Positions 14,513-21,528 of a DNA stretch of 64,000 nucleotides are shown piece after piece. Under the pieces are notes generated by a model. The model saw only the letters and a list, made by a program, of their open reading frames with translations. It did not search any database and had not been told where the DNA came from. Both the position numbers and the translations under genes were made by a program. The first letter of the stretch is position 1. Each line of letters starts with the position of its first letter. This DNA comes from Blastochloris viridis (GTDB taxonomy: Bacteria > Pseudomonadota > Alphaproteobacteria > UBA2136 > UBA6156). The stretch spans positions 186,001 to 250,000 of the forward strand of contig VAFM01000002.1 of NCBI GenBank assembly GCA_005768725.1, in the 5' to 3' direction.

Positions 14513-16351
14513 ATGAGCAAGGCACCAGTCTATATTCTCGGTATTTCAGGGCTGTACCAAAGCTCGGCTGCGGCATTGCTGAAAGACGGCGTCATCGTCG
14601 CAGCGGCACAGGAAGAACGCTTTACCCGCATCCGGTACGACAGCGACTTCCCTCACAGCTCCATCGCCTGGTGCCTGGCCCAGGCGGGTATTACGCTGGA
14701 AGATGTCACCCACGTGGCCTTCTACGACAAACCATTGCTCAAATTCACACGCCTGCTGCAAACCTATAAAGCAATTGCCCCGGTAGGCTTGCGCAGTTTC
14801 CTGAAAAGCACCGAAGACTGGCTGGCCGAAAAATTCCTCCAGCGCCAAAAGCTGATCAAGGAACTCCAGCACCACCACTCCAGCAGTACCTCCGCCAAGA
14901 TCCTGTTTGCGCAGCACCACCTGTCGCATGCCGCCAGCGCCTTTTACCCCTCCCCGTACAGTAAGGCTGTCGTACTGGTGATCGATGGCCTCGGCGAGCT
15001 CGCCACCACCACGGTCGCCATCGGCTCGCAGGAGAAACTGGAGATCATCCGCGAGATTGCCTACCCCCACAGCCTCGGCCTGCTCTACAGCGCGTTCACC
15101 GCTTACATCGGCTACAAACCGAACGGCGACGAGTATAAACTGATGGGCCTCGCCGCCTACGGCGAACCCAGCTATGACGAACTCATCCGCGGTCATCTCA
15201 TCCATGTGAAGCCGGACGGTTCCTTCCGTCTCAATATGGATTATTTCGACTTCACAGCCGAAGAAACGCTGACCAACAGCCGTTTCCATAAGCTGTTCGG
15301 TGGCGCACCCCGCCGTCGCGGCACCACCCCCACCCAGCGGGAGATGGACCTCGCCGCCAGCATCCAGAAGGTGATCGAAGATGTCATCCTGCGCATGACG
15401 CGCGCCTTGGCTGCCGAATTCCCAGATATCCCCAACCTCTGTCTTGCCGGAGAACTCGCCTATAATCGCCCGTCCAACAGCCGTATTTCGGCCGACCCGC
15501 AAGGCTTCAAAAACGTCTGGATCCAACCCGCCGCCGACGACTCGGGCGGTGCTATCGGTGCGGCCTACTGCGCCTGGCACCAGCATATGGGCATGCCGCT
15601 GCCAGCCAAGGATGGTATCACCGACGCCATGCACGCCGGCTATCTCGGCCCCTCCTTTACCAATCGGCAGGTAGAGCGCGCACTTGATACTCTCCGCGCC
15701 GTTTATCGCCCCATCAAAACCGAAGATGAACTGCTCGACCACACCGCCGAAGCCTTGGCACAGGGTAAGGTCGTCGGCTGGTTCCAGGGTCGTATGGAAT
15801 TCGGCGACCGCGCTTTGGGCAACCGTAGTATTTTAGGCGACCCCCGCAACCCGGATACCCAGCGCAACATGGGCATCAAAACGCGCTTTACCCAGTCGCT
15901 GCGCCCCTCCGCCGCCTCTATCGCGCGGGAGCGTCTGGCCGAATGGTTCGAAACCGACATCCCCTCCCCCTACATGCTGCTGGTTGCACCGCTGCGGAAA
16001 AAGCACCTGAAGAAGAACCAGACAATGCCCGACGGCAGCATCATCCGCAGCCAGCTTCCAGCGATTACACACGCCGACAACACCGCACGCCTCCACACCG
16101 TGCAGGCCGAATCCAACCGCCGCTTCCACGCCCTGTTAAAAGAATTCGAGCTTCTCACCCAATGCCCGATTCTGGCCAACACACCCTTGGCCCGCGCCGG
16201 ACAACCGATCGTCAACACGCCAGAAGAAGCCTTCCATCTCTTCATGAGCACCGACCTCGACATGCTGGTGATCGAGAACAACATTCTCTACAAGGAAGAG
16301 CAGAATCCGGCGCTCCTCCCCCACTACCAAACCCACCTCAACCGCCGTTAA
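14513..16351 (+). CDS. Carbamoyltransferase of the NodU/CmcH family
   Basis: A 612-residue enzyme of the family that transfers carbamoyl groups to sugars, antibiotics or glycans via carbamoyl-adenylate. The N-terminal Kae1-like domain shows GISGLYQSSAAALLKDG, AAAQEERFTRI and the metal-binding AQHHLSHAASAF, with DSGGAIGAA later. The YrdC-like C-terminal domain has GWFQGRMEFGDRALGNRS. Two motifs differ from most relatives: the usual YHDSA reads YQSSA, and the usual GGVALN...NG reads GELAYNRPSN. It lies directly after the SxtJ-like gene. No glycan or antibiotic genes are adjacent, so the substrate is unknown. Confidence 0.88.
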   Translation: MSKAPVYILGISGLYQSSAAALLKDGVIVAAAQEERFTRIRYDSDFPHSSIAWCLAQAGITLEDVTHVAFYDKPLLKFTRLLQTYKAIAPVGLRSFLKSTEDWLAEKFLQRQKLIKELQHHHSSSTSAKILFAQHHLSHAASAFYPSPYSKAVVLVIDGLGELATTTVAIGSQEKLEIIREIAYPHSLGLLYSAFTAYIGYKPNGDEYKLMGLAAYGEPSYDELIRGHLIHVKPDGSFRLNMDYFDFTAEETLTNSRFHKLFGGAPRRRGTTPTQREMDLAASIQKVIEDVILRMTRALAAEFPDIPNLCLAGELAYNRPSNSRISADPQGFKNVWIQPAADDSGGAIGAAYCAWHQHMGMPLPAKDGITDAMHAGYLGPSFTNRQVERALDTLRAVYRPIKTEDELLDHTAEALAQGKVVGWFQGRMEFGDRALGNRSILGDPRNPDTQRNMGIKTRFTQSLRPSAASIARERLAEWFETDIPSPYMLLVAPLRKKHLKKNQTMPDGSIIRSQLPAITHADNTARLHTVQAESNRRFHALLKEFELLTQCPILANTPLARAGQPIVNTPEEAFHLFMSTDLDMLVIENNILYKEEQNPALLPHYQTHLNRR

Positions 16352-16355
16352 ACGC

Positions 16356-16392
16356 GCAAGAAAACCGGCCATTCAGCCGGTTTTCTTGTGCA
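16356..16392. terminator. Bidirectional terminator
   Basis: A long stem (GCAAGAAAACCGGC with GCCGGTTTTCTTG) lies between the convergent carbamoyltransferase and lipoprotein genes. Its A/T-rich arms supply a U-rich end in both directions. Confidence 0.8.
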
Positions 16393-16410
16393 AACAGTGT
16401 CCCGAATAAA

Positions 16411-16584
16411 TTACTTATCCAGCACTTCTTCTTTTTGGTCTTCATATTCCTTATCGGTGATCGCGCGGCTCTGGTAAGCGCTTTGCAGATCTTGCAACTC
16501 CTGGCCCTTGCTTACGGTATTGATATCATCCGAACCACAGGCCGCCAGAAAAGCAACCGGAGCCAACATCATCAAGTAACGCAT
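16411..16584 (-). CDS. Small lipoprotein with SHOCT-like C-terminus
   Basis: A 57-residue predicted lipoprotein. The signal peptide MRYLMMLAPVAFLAAC ends in a lipobox, with Cys16 as the lipidated residue. The mature part ends LQSAYQSRAITDKEYEDQKE, the pattern of a short SHOCT domain (G/R-x-IT-x2-E-[YF]-E-x2-K). The ATG at 16584 was chosen because AAAGGA sits 8 bases upstream; two in-frame ATGs further up overlap that site. Function is unknown. SHOCT pieces often mediate oligomerisation. Confidence 0.75.
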   Translation of the reverse strand: MRYLMMLAPVAFLAACGSDDINTVSKGQELQDLQSAYQSRAITDKEYEDQKEEVLDK

Positions 16585-16642
16585 TGTCATGTCCTTTCGT
16601 TTTGTCATGACAACGCATTCACGCCTCGTCCGGTTCCACCGG

Positions 16643-18757
16643 TTACGAAGGTCGGTCTTCTGTCACTAAGCCACCCATCTTAAGCTCCAGTTCTTCCAGC
16701 TCGCGCAAACGGTCACGCAACGCCGCCGCCTGTTCAAAGTCAAGGTCACCGGCGGCTTTGAACATCGCCTTGCGCAGGGCCTCAATCTCTTTCGGCAGGT
16801 CCACAACCCCCAGTTTCAGAGCCTCACGAGCGGCCTTGCGGCTCGCCTGCAGCACGTCCTCTTCCTTACCGGCGCCCACGATCCCTTCGCTCACGGCACG
16901 CACCGTGCTGGTCGGCGTAATCCCATGCTCTTCGTTGTAGGCCAGCTGCTTCACACGGCGCCGCTCACATTCCGCCAACATGTTGTTGATGCTGTCGGTC
17001 ATCACGTCCGCATACAGCAACGCGCGCCCATGCACGTTCCGCGCAGCGCGCCCAACGGTCTGGATCAAACTTGTCGTGCTGCGCAAAAAGCCTTCCTTGT
17101 CGGCATCCAAAATCGCCACCAGTGCCACTTCAGGTATGTCCAGACCTTCACGGAGCAGGTTGATCCCCACCAGCACGTCAAACGCGCCAAGACGCAGATC
17201 ACGCACAATCTGCGCACGCTCCAGCGTTTCAATATCACTGTGCAGATACCGCACGCGCACGCCATGCTCGTTCAGATAACTGGTCAGTTGCTCCGCCATT
17301 TTCTTGGTGAGCACGGTCACCAGGCTGCGATAACCCGCCTCGGTGGTTTTCTGGATCTCCAGGAACAGGTCATCCACCTGCCCTTCCACCGGCTTGATGA
17401 TCACCTCCGGGTCAACCAGACCGGTCGGGCGCACCACCTGCTCGGTCACATGGCCCATGGCCAAGGCCATTTCGTATTTGGCGGGGGTCGCACTTACATA
17501 AATGGTTTGCGGGCGGCGTACGTCCCATTCTTCAAACCGTAGCGGACGGTTATCCACCGCACTGGGCAACCGGAATCCGTATTCTACCAGCGTATGCTTA
17601 CGCACCGCATCGCCTTTGCTCATCCCGCCGATCTGCGGAATCGTCACGTGGCTTTCATCCACAAACAGCAATGCATCCTTGGGCAGATAATCAAACAGTG
17701 TTGCAGGCGGCTCACCCGGCCCGCGGCCGGTCAGGTGGCGGCTGTAGTTCTCAATCCCGTTACAGAACCCGCTGGCGGCCAGCATTTCCAGGTCAAACGT
17801 GGTACGCTCGCGCAGGCGCTGTTCTTCCAGCAGTTTGCCCTGCTCAATCAATTCTGCCTGACGTTGCTTTAACTCAGCTTTAATACGCTGGATCGCGCTG
17901 TGCATCGCGGGCTTCGGCGTAACATAGTGGCTGTTCGGGTAAACCGTAATTTCGTCCAGTTTGCCAAGCTTCTGCCCGGTCAGAGGGTCAAATGCAGTGA
18001 TCTCCTCCACATCGTCGCCAAACAGCGTAATACGCCACGCCTCGTCCTCTAAGTGACTCGGAAAAATCTCCACCACTTCGCCCTTGGCCCTAAAGCATCC
18101 GCGGTCCAGCACGGCGTCGTTGCGGGTATATTGCAGGTCGGCAAACTTGCGCAGCAGTGCGTCGCGGTCCAGCGTGTCGCCAACCGCCACGGGTATCACC
18201 ATCTCGGCGTAGTATTCGCGCTCCCCGATACCATAGATGCTCGACACCGACGCCACCACGATCACGTCACGGCGCTCCAGCAACGCACGCGTGGCACTGT
18301 GGCGCAGGCGGTCAATCTGCTCGTTCACCTCGGCTGTCTTTTCAATAAACGTATCGCTGCGCGGTACATACGCTTCCGGCTGATAGTAGTCATAATAACT
18401 CACAAAGTATTCAACCGCGTTATTCGGAAAGAACGCCTTGAATTCTTCATACAGCTGCGCCGCCAGCGTCTTGTTGTGGGCCATAACAATGGCGGGCCGC
18501 CCCGTGCGCGCAATCACATTGGCCATGGTAAAGGTCTTGCCGCTCCCGGTCACGCCCAGCAATACCGAGTTCTTCTGCCCCTCTTCCACAAACCGCACAA
18601 GGTCCTCAATGGCACGCGGCTGGTCACCACTGGGCTGGTAGCTGCTCTGAAAATCGAATTGCACACGCCCGGCCGGAGCCGCAACGCTCATACCGTTGGC
18701 CCGCCCCGGCTGCACCATGGGCTGCATCATCGGCAGGTTTTCAATCGATTTCGCCAC
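16643..18757 (-). CDS. uvrB: Excinuclease ABC subunit B
   Basis: The damage-verifying helicase-like subunit of nucleotide excision repair, 704 residues. Motifs are Walker A GVTGSGKTFTMAN, the beta-hairpin region with YYDYYQPEAYVP, DESHVTIPQIGGM, SATPAKYE, helicase motifs in GINLLREGLDIPEVALV and TVGRAARNVHGRALLYAD, and a C-terminal UVR domain (FKAAGDLDFEQAAALRDRLR) that contacts UvrC. The start is GTG at 18757 with AAGG 8 bases upstream; a nearby ATG is out of frame. An N-terminal extension of about 27 residues before the usual start is specific here. Confidence 0.97.
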   Translation of the reverse strand: MAKSIENLPMMQPMVQPGRANGMSVAAPAGRVQFDFQSSYQPSGDQPRAIEDLVRFVEEGQKNSVLLGVTGSGKTFTMANVIARTGRPAIVMAHNKTLAAQLYEEFKAFFPNNAVEYFVSYYDYYQPEAYVPRSDTFIEKTAEVNEQIDRLRHSATRALLERRDVIVVASVSSIYGIGEREYYAEMVIPVAVGDTLDRDALLRKFADLQYTRNDAVLDRGCFRAKGEVVEIFPSHLEDEAWRITLFGDDVEEITAFDPLTGQKLGKLDEITVYPNSHYVTPKPAMHSAIQRIKAELKQRQAELIEQGKLLEEQRLRERTTFDLEMLAASGFCNGIENYSRHLTGRGPGEPPATLFDYLPKDALLFVDESHVTIPQIGGMSKGDAVRKHTLVEYGFRLPSAVDNRPLRFEEWDVRRPQTIYVSATPAKYEMALAMGHVTEQVVRPTGLVDPEVIIKPVEGQVDDLFLEIQKTTEAGYRSLVTVLTKKMAEQLTSYLNEHGVRVRYLHSDIETLERAQIVRDLRLGAFDVLVGINLLREGLDIPEVALVAILDADKEGFLRSTTSLIQTVGRAARNVHGRALLYADVMTDSINNMLAECERRRVKQLAYNEEHGITPTSTVRAVSEGIVGAGKEEDVLQASRKAAREALKLGVVDLPKEIEALRKAMFKAAGDLDFEQAAALRDRLRELEELELKMGGLVTEDRPS

Positions 18758-18925
18758 GCATTCACCTTGTATTTGAAATTTGCACCATAATTACGCCTTC
18801 CCGCCTCGCTCGGCAACCCCTTCACACATATTTCCTCTTAGGGGGCTTCCCAACCGCTTCGATCTACTGCATAACGCGCCGGTCACCAAGGCGTTCCAAA
18901 CGCTACCGACAACGGAGAAACACCC

Positions 18926-19039
18926 ATGAAGTTGCCAGTCACCTTCGCTTTCCTCATGAGTCGCGCCGCTCTCGACTACCGTACAGGCTTGCCGGTCCGT
19001 CGCCGCAGACGCTCCGCCTACCTGCTGACCTTACGATAA
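18926..19039 (+). CDS. Small basic protein (37 aa)
   Basis: A 37-residue, strongly basic peptide (residues 23-31 read PVRRRRRSA). The ATG at 18926 has GGAG 8 bases upstream, and a strong terminator begins 8 bp past the stop, so the unit looks like a genuine short gene. The middle could form a short amphipathic helix. Function is unknown. A leader peptide is possible but no regulated gene follows before the terminator. Confidence 0.45.
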   Translation: MKLPVTFAFLMSRAALDYRTGLPVRRRRRSAYLLTLR

Positions 19040-19046
19040 TCATTCC

Positions 19047-19086
19047 GAAAATGCCCCGCGTCCTGCCAAGGAACGGGGCATTTTCC
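19047..19086 (+). terminator. Rho-independent terminator
   Basis: The stem GAAAATGCCCCG / CGGGGCATTTTC has a 16-base loop and ends in TTTTCC. Confidence 0.75.
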
Positions 19087-19099
19087 ATGACGTAAGCCC

Positions 19100-19127
19100 T
19101 TGACCTTAAGCCATTCCATCCCATAAT
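19100..19127 (+). promoter_or_regulatory. Promoter for the 182-aa gene
   Basis: TTGACC (19100-19105), a 16-bp spacer and CATAAT (19122-19127). The gene starts 72 bp downstream, after a T-rich leader. Confidence 0.5.
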
Positions 19128-19198
19128 TCGGTCAGACACTTTACCAGCCCGTTTCGTTTCTGAATTCTCCCAACGGGCCTTTTTCACGAGGAAATGCC

Positions 19199-19747
19199 AT
19201 GAAAACGAATGTTCAAGAAATTGAACTTCCGGAACTTGTGGACAGTCTCCGCGCGCTCCGTAAGTCTCCCACCACCCAACTGGCAAAGTTATTGGAAACC
19301 GCCGCTACCCAGCGTCGTTCCGGTCCACGCCGCCGTTCCTATAACGATCAGGAATGGAATATGCAGCTCGGGCACGGCTACACCCGCTCCCAGCAGGCCA
19401 ACGGTTCGTTTAAGTCGGCCATCTCTCGCAACCGCAAGGCACTCCAGTCACGCTTCAAGGAATGTCTGCCGTTGTTCCTGAAGGAACACTGGTACGGTCT
19501 CATGCAGCAAACCATCGAGGCGATCAGCCGTTACGGCATCGAGCGCACCGAACTGGAAGCGATGATTCCGAAACAGGTGCGGCAGGACGTTCAAAAAGCT
19601 CTGCAAGACCCTGAGGACGAAGTGGAAATGTGGAAAGCCTACAAGCCGAAGCACCGCCAGAATGCGCCCCATCATAAGGAATGGGATGCTTTCGATCCTG
19701 ATACCAAAGCCGAGAAGAAGGACGAACAGCTCACTCTTCCCTTCTGA
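19199..19747 (+). CDS. Hypothetical protein with C-terminal sliding-clamp-binding-like motif
   Basis: A soluble 182-residue protein without a recognised family. It has a basic patch (AATQRRSGPRRRSYND), a helical middle (LQSRFKECLPLFLKEHWYGL) and an acidic/charged tail. The last residues are EQLTLPF. The hexapeptide QLTLPF matches the extended beta-clamp-binding motif (QLxLx[FL], compare QLSLPL in Hda), and a free C-terminus is a normal place for it. The start is ATG at 19199 with GAGGAA upstream. It has its own promoter and terminator. A role at the replisome or in repair is inference from the motif alone. Confidence 0.65.
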   Translation: MKTNVQEIELPELVDSLRALRKSPTTQLAKLLETAATQRRSGPRRRSYNDQEWNMQLGHGYTRSQQANGSFKSAISRNRKALQSRFKECLPLFLKEHWYGLMQQTIEAISRYGIERTELEAMIPKQVRQDVQKALQDPEDEVEMWKAYKPKHRQNAPHHKEWDAFDPDTKAEKKDEQLTLPF

Positions 19748-19757
19748 TCGTCACAGA

Positions 19758-19792
19758 CAAAAGGCCGTCTCCTCTACGGGGCGGCCTTTTGG
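19758..19792 (+). terminator. Rho-independent terminator
   Basis: AAAAGGCCG pairs with CGGCCTTTT across a 14-base loop, directly downstream of the 182-aa gene. Confidence 0.75.
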
Positions 19793-19811
19793 CATTTTCA
19801 CCCTTTTACCA

Positions 19812-19840
19812 TTGACAACCCACACATTTCCCCGCATAAG
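19812..19840 (+). promoter_or_regulatory. rpsD promoter
   Basis: A consensus TTGACA (19812-19817) is spaced 17 bp from CATAAG (19835-19840), about 95 bp before the rpsD start. The remaining leader may carry autogenous control, as S4 often binds its own mRNA, but no structure was proven. Confidence 0.55.
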
Positions 19841-19934
19841 CCGACCTGCAACCCACGCCTTGCCTTACCAAAGGTGCGAAGGCGGCGGCCCAACCAAACG
19901 TTGCATATACTAACTAATACAATGGGATAATGTT

Positions 19935-20582
19935 ATGACCAAAGTGTCTACCAACACCCTGCCGAGCCACTCCAAGCGTTCGGCTCCTAAGGCAAAAGCC
20001 ACCCGTATTTTCGGCGAAAACCTCTGGGGTTCCGCCAAAGCTCCGGTTACCAAGCGTCCCACCAACCCGGGTCAGCACGGTGGCCGTCGCAAGAAGATGA
20101 CCGACTACGGTATTCAGCTGCGCGAAAAGCAAAAGATGAAGACCTACTACGGCGGTATCTCCGAGCGTCAATTCTCCAACATCTACGCCGAAGCCGTACG
20201 CCGCAAGGGCGACACCAGCGAAAACCTGATTGGTCTGCTGGAAAGCCGTCTGGATGCTATCGTTTACCGCCTGAACCTGGCTGGCTCCATGCACGCCGCC
20301 CGTCAGCTGGTGAACCACAAGCACATTCTGGTCAACGGCAAGGTTGTCACCATCGCCTCTTACCGCGTTAAGGCTGGCGACGTGATCGAAGCCCGCGAAA
20401 AGACCCGCAACATCACCACCGTGATCGAGTGCGTTCAGAAGATGGACCGTCAGGTTCCCGAGTACCTCACCTTCAGCCCGTCTGAATTTAAGGGTACCTT
20501 CGTACGTATGCCGGTTCTGGACGATGTTCCGTACCCGGTTCAAATGAACCCGAACCTGGTCGTAGAATTCTACAACCGCTAA
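19935..20582 (+). CDS. rpsD: 30S ribosomal protein S4
   Basis: The primary 16S rRNA binding protein of the small subunit, 215 residues. Motifs are NPGQHGGRRKKMTDYGIQLR, QKMKTYYGGISERQF, the S4 RNA-binding domain (LESRLDAIVYRLNLAGSMHA, ARQLVNHKHILVNGK, ASYRVKAGDVIE) and the C-terminal VPYPVQMNPNLVVEFYNR. This C-terminus and the insert-free core are of the alphaproteobacterial type and anchor the taxonomic reading of the window. The N-terminus has a slightly longer leader than relatives. It is transcribed alone between two terminators, not with the rpsM/rpsK/rpoA cluster, as is usual in alphaproteobacteria. Confidence 0.97.
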   Translation: MTKVSTNTLPSHSKRSAPKAKATRIFGENLWGSAKAPVTKRPTNPGQHGGRRKKMTDYGIQLREKQKMKTYYGGISERQFSNIYAEAVRRKGDTSENLIGLLESRLDAIVYRLNLAGSMHAARQLVNHKHILVNGKVVTIASYRVKAGDVIEAREKTRNITTVIECVQKMDRQVPEYLTFSPSEFKGTFVRMPVLDDVPYPVQMNPNLVVEFYNR

Positions 20583-20599
20583 GATTCGGTTCATCCGTC

Positions 20600-20627
20600 A
20601 AAAAGGCTCCTCCGGGAGCCTTTTTGC
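20600..20627 (+). terminator. Rho-independent terminator after rpsD
   Basis: AAAAAGGCTCC-TCC-GGGAGCCTTTTT, a perfect stem with a T run, 18 bp after the stop. Confidence 0.9.
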
Positions 20628-20683
20628 TTGCTCGGTCCTCGGCACCTGAATACACTCACTCAGTTTCCACCGGAGGCCACCCT

Positions 20684-21166
20684 ATGCTTACCGTTCAAGT
20701 CCCCAACTCCTATCACCTCACCCAATGCGGTCTTTCGTATATTCATCTGCTGGATGGCTATCGGCTTGACGCTGCCAAAGGAAAGTCCACTGTCCATATT
20801 GTAGGTATGGATGCTCTCTACAAGACTCTCGCCGAACATGTTCTCTGCAAACCAGAGCAACTAAATGGCGAAGAACTCATGTTCCTGCTTAAAAGGATTA
20901 ACGGCAGCGAAGCCGACTTCTGCGAATTGCTCAAGATACAAACGGTTCAGTTGAACAACTGGAAAAAACGCAGCCATCATGCCCTCATGCCTCTCGTAAC
21001 CGAAGTGACAGCCCGTATGCTACTGGGCGAAATGCTCGGTTGCTGGCGTCTGGTATCAGATATTCTGGAAGGGTTGCATGACAGCATGAAAAAGCCCTAC
21101 CTCGCGCCAGATATTCTTTTTCTGCGTCGCTCAGACGATGGCTGGGAAGTCGCCAGAGGTTCCTAA
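20684..21166 (+). CDS. HTH protein of the MqsA/YgiT-antitoxin-like family
   Basis: A 160-residue probable DNA-binding protein. The N-terminal part YHLTQCGLSYIHLLDGYRL resembles the YTECGL..V.L..G segment of a widespread putative transcriptional-regulator family with MqsA-like HTH domains. The middle ELMFLLKRINGSEADFCELL followed by KIQTVQLNNWKKRSH fits a Xre-type helix-turn-helix. The start is ATG at 20684 with CGGAGG 7 bases upstream; a longer in-frame start lies in the rpsD terminator. No toxin gene adjoins it and a terminator follows, so it is an orphan. Its target is unknown. Confidence 0.65.
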   Translation: MLTVQVPNSYHLTQCGLSYIHLLDGYRLDAAKGKSTVHIVGMDALYKTLAEHVLCKPEQLNGEELMFLLKRINGSEADFCELLKIQTVQLNNWKKRSHHALMPLVTEVTARMLLGEMLGCWRLVSDILEGLHDSMKKPYLAPDILFLRRSDDGWEVARGS

Positions 21167-21195
21167 TTCCTACCATCGACCTTTTACAGTCCGAC

Positions 21196-21220
21196 TCGCC
21201 CCCGTAAGGGGCTTTTTTTA
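21196..21220 (+). terminator. Rho-independent terminator
   Basis: GCCCC-CGTAA-GGGGC followed by TTTTTTTAT. Confidence 0.85.
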
Positions 21221-21272
21221 TACCTACGCAACCTTCCCCGCTCCGCCGCGTTAATTCCAAAAGGAGACTCAC

Positions 21273-21488
21273 ATGGAAGACCTCGGCAGCACACTCGTCT
21301 ATCTCATCATCGGCTACATCTGTGGCGTGTTCTTCGCGCCGGATGTCATCTCGGCTAACTTCATGAACACCAACTGGTACAATGTCTGGACATACGCCTG
21401 GATCTTCGGCTGGCCCTTCATGCTGCTCTGGCACTTCCTGGCACCGCTTTTCACCGCCGCCCCCGCCGTGGTGGTGGTCAAACCCTAA
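21273..21488 (+). CDS. Small membrane protein (71 aa)
   Basis: A 71-residue protein with two hydrophobic segments (about 8-22, TLVYLIIGYICGVFFA; and about 40-65, WIFGWPFMLLWHFLAPLF) and many aromatic residues. The start is ATG at 21273 with AAAGGAG about 7 bases upstream. It stands alone between two terminators. No family is recognised. It is likely an inner-membrane protein. Confidence 0.6.
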   Translation: MEDLGSTLVYLIIGYICGVFFAPDVISANFMNTNWYNVWTYAWIFGWPFMLLWHFLAPLFTAAPAVVVVKP

Positions 21489-21491
21489 AAA

Positions 21492-21523
21492 CAAAAAGAG
21501 GCCGTTTCCGGCCTCTTTTCTTA
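21492..21523. terminator. Bidirectional terminator
   Basis: The stem AAAGAGGCCG / CGGCCTCTTT is flanked by A and T runs, between the rightward 71-aa gene and the leftward secretin gene. It can serve both. Confidence 0.85.
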
Positions 21524-21528
21524 TCCGC

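Noticed and set aside
14546..15742. A 398-residue leftward open frame
   Set aside because: Antisense to the carbamoyltransferase, whose motifs are unmistakable.
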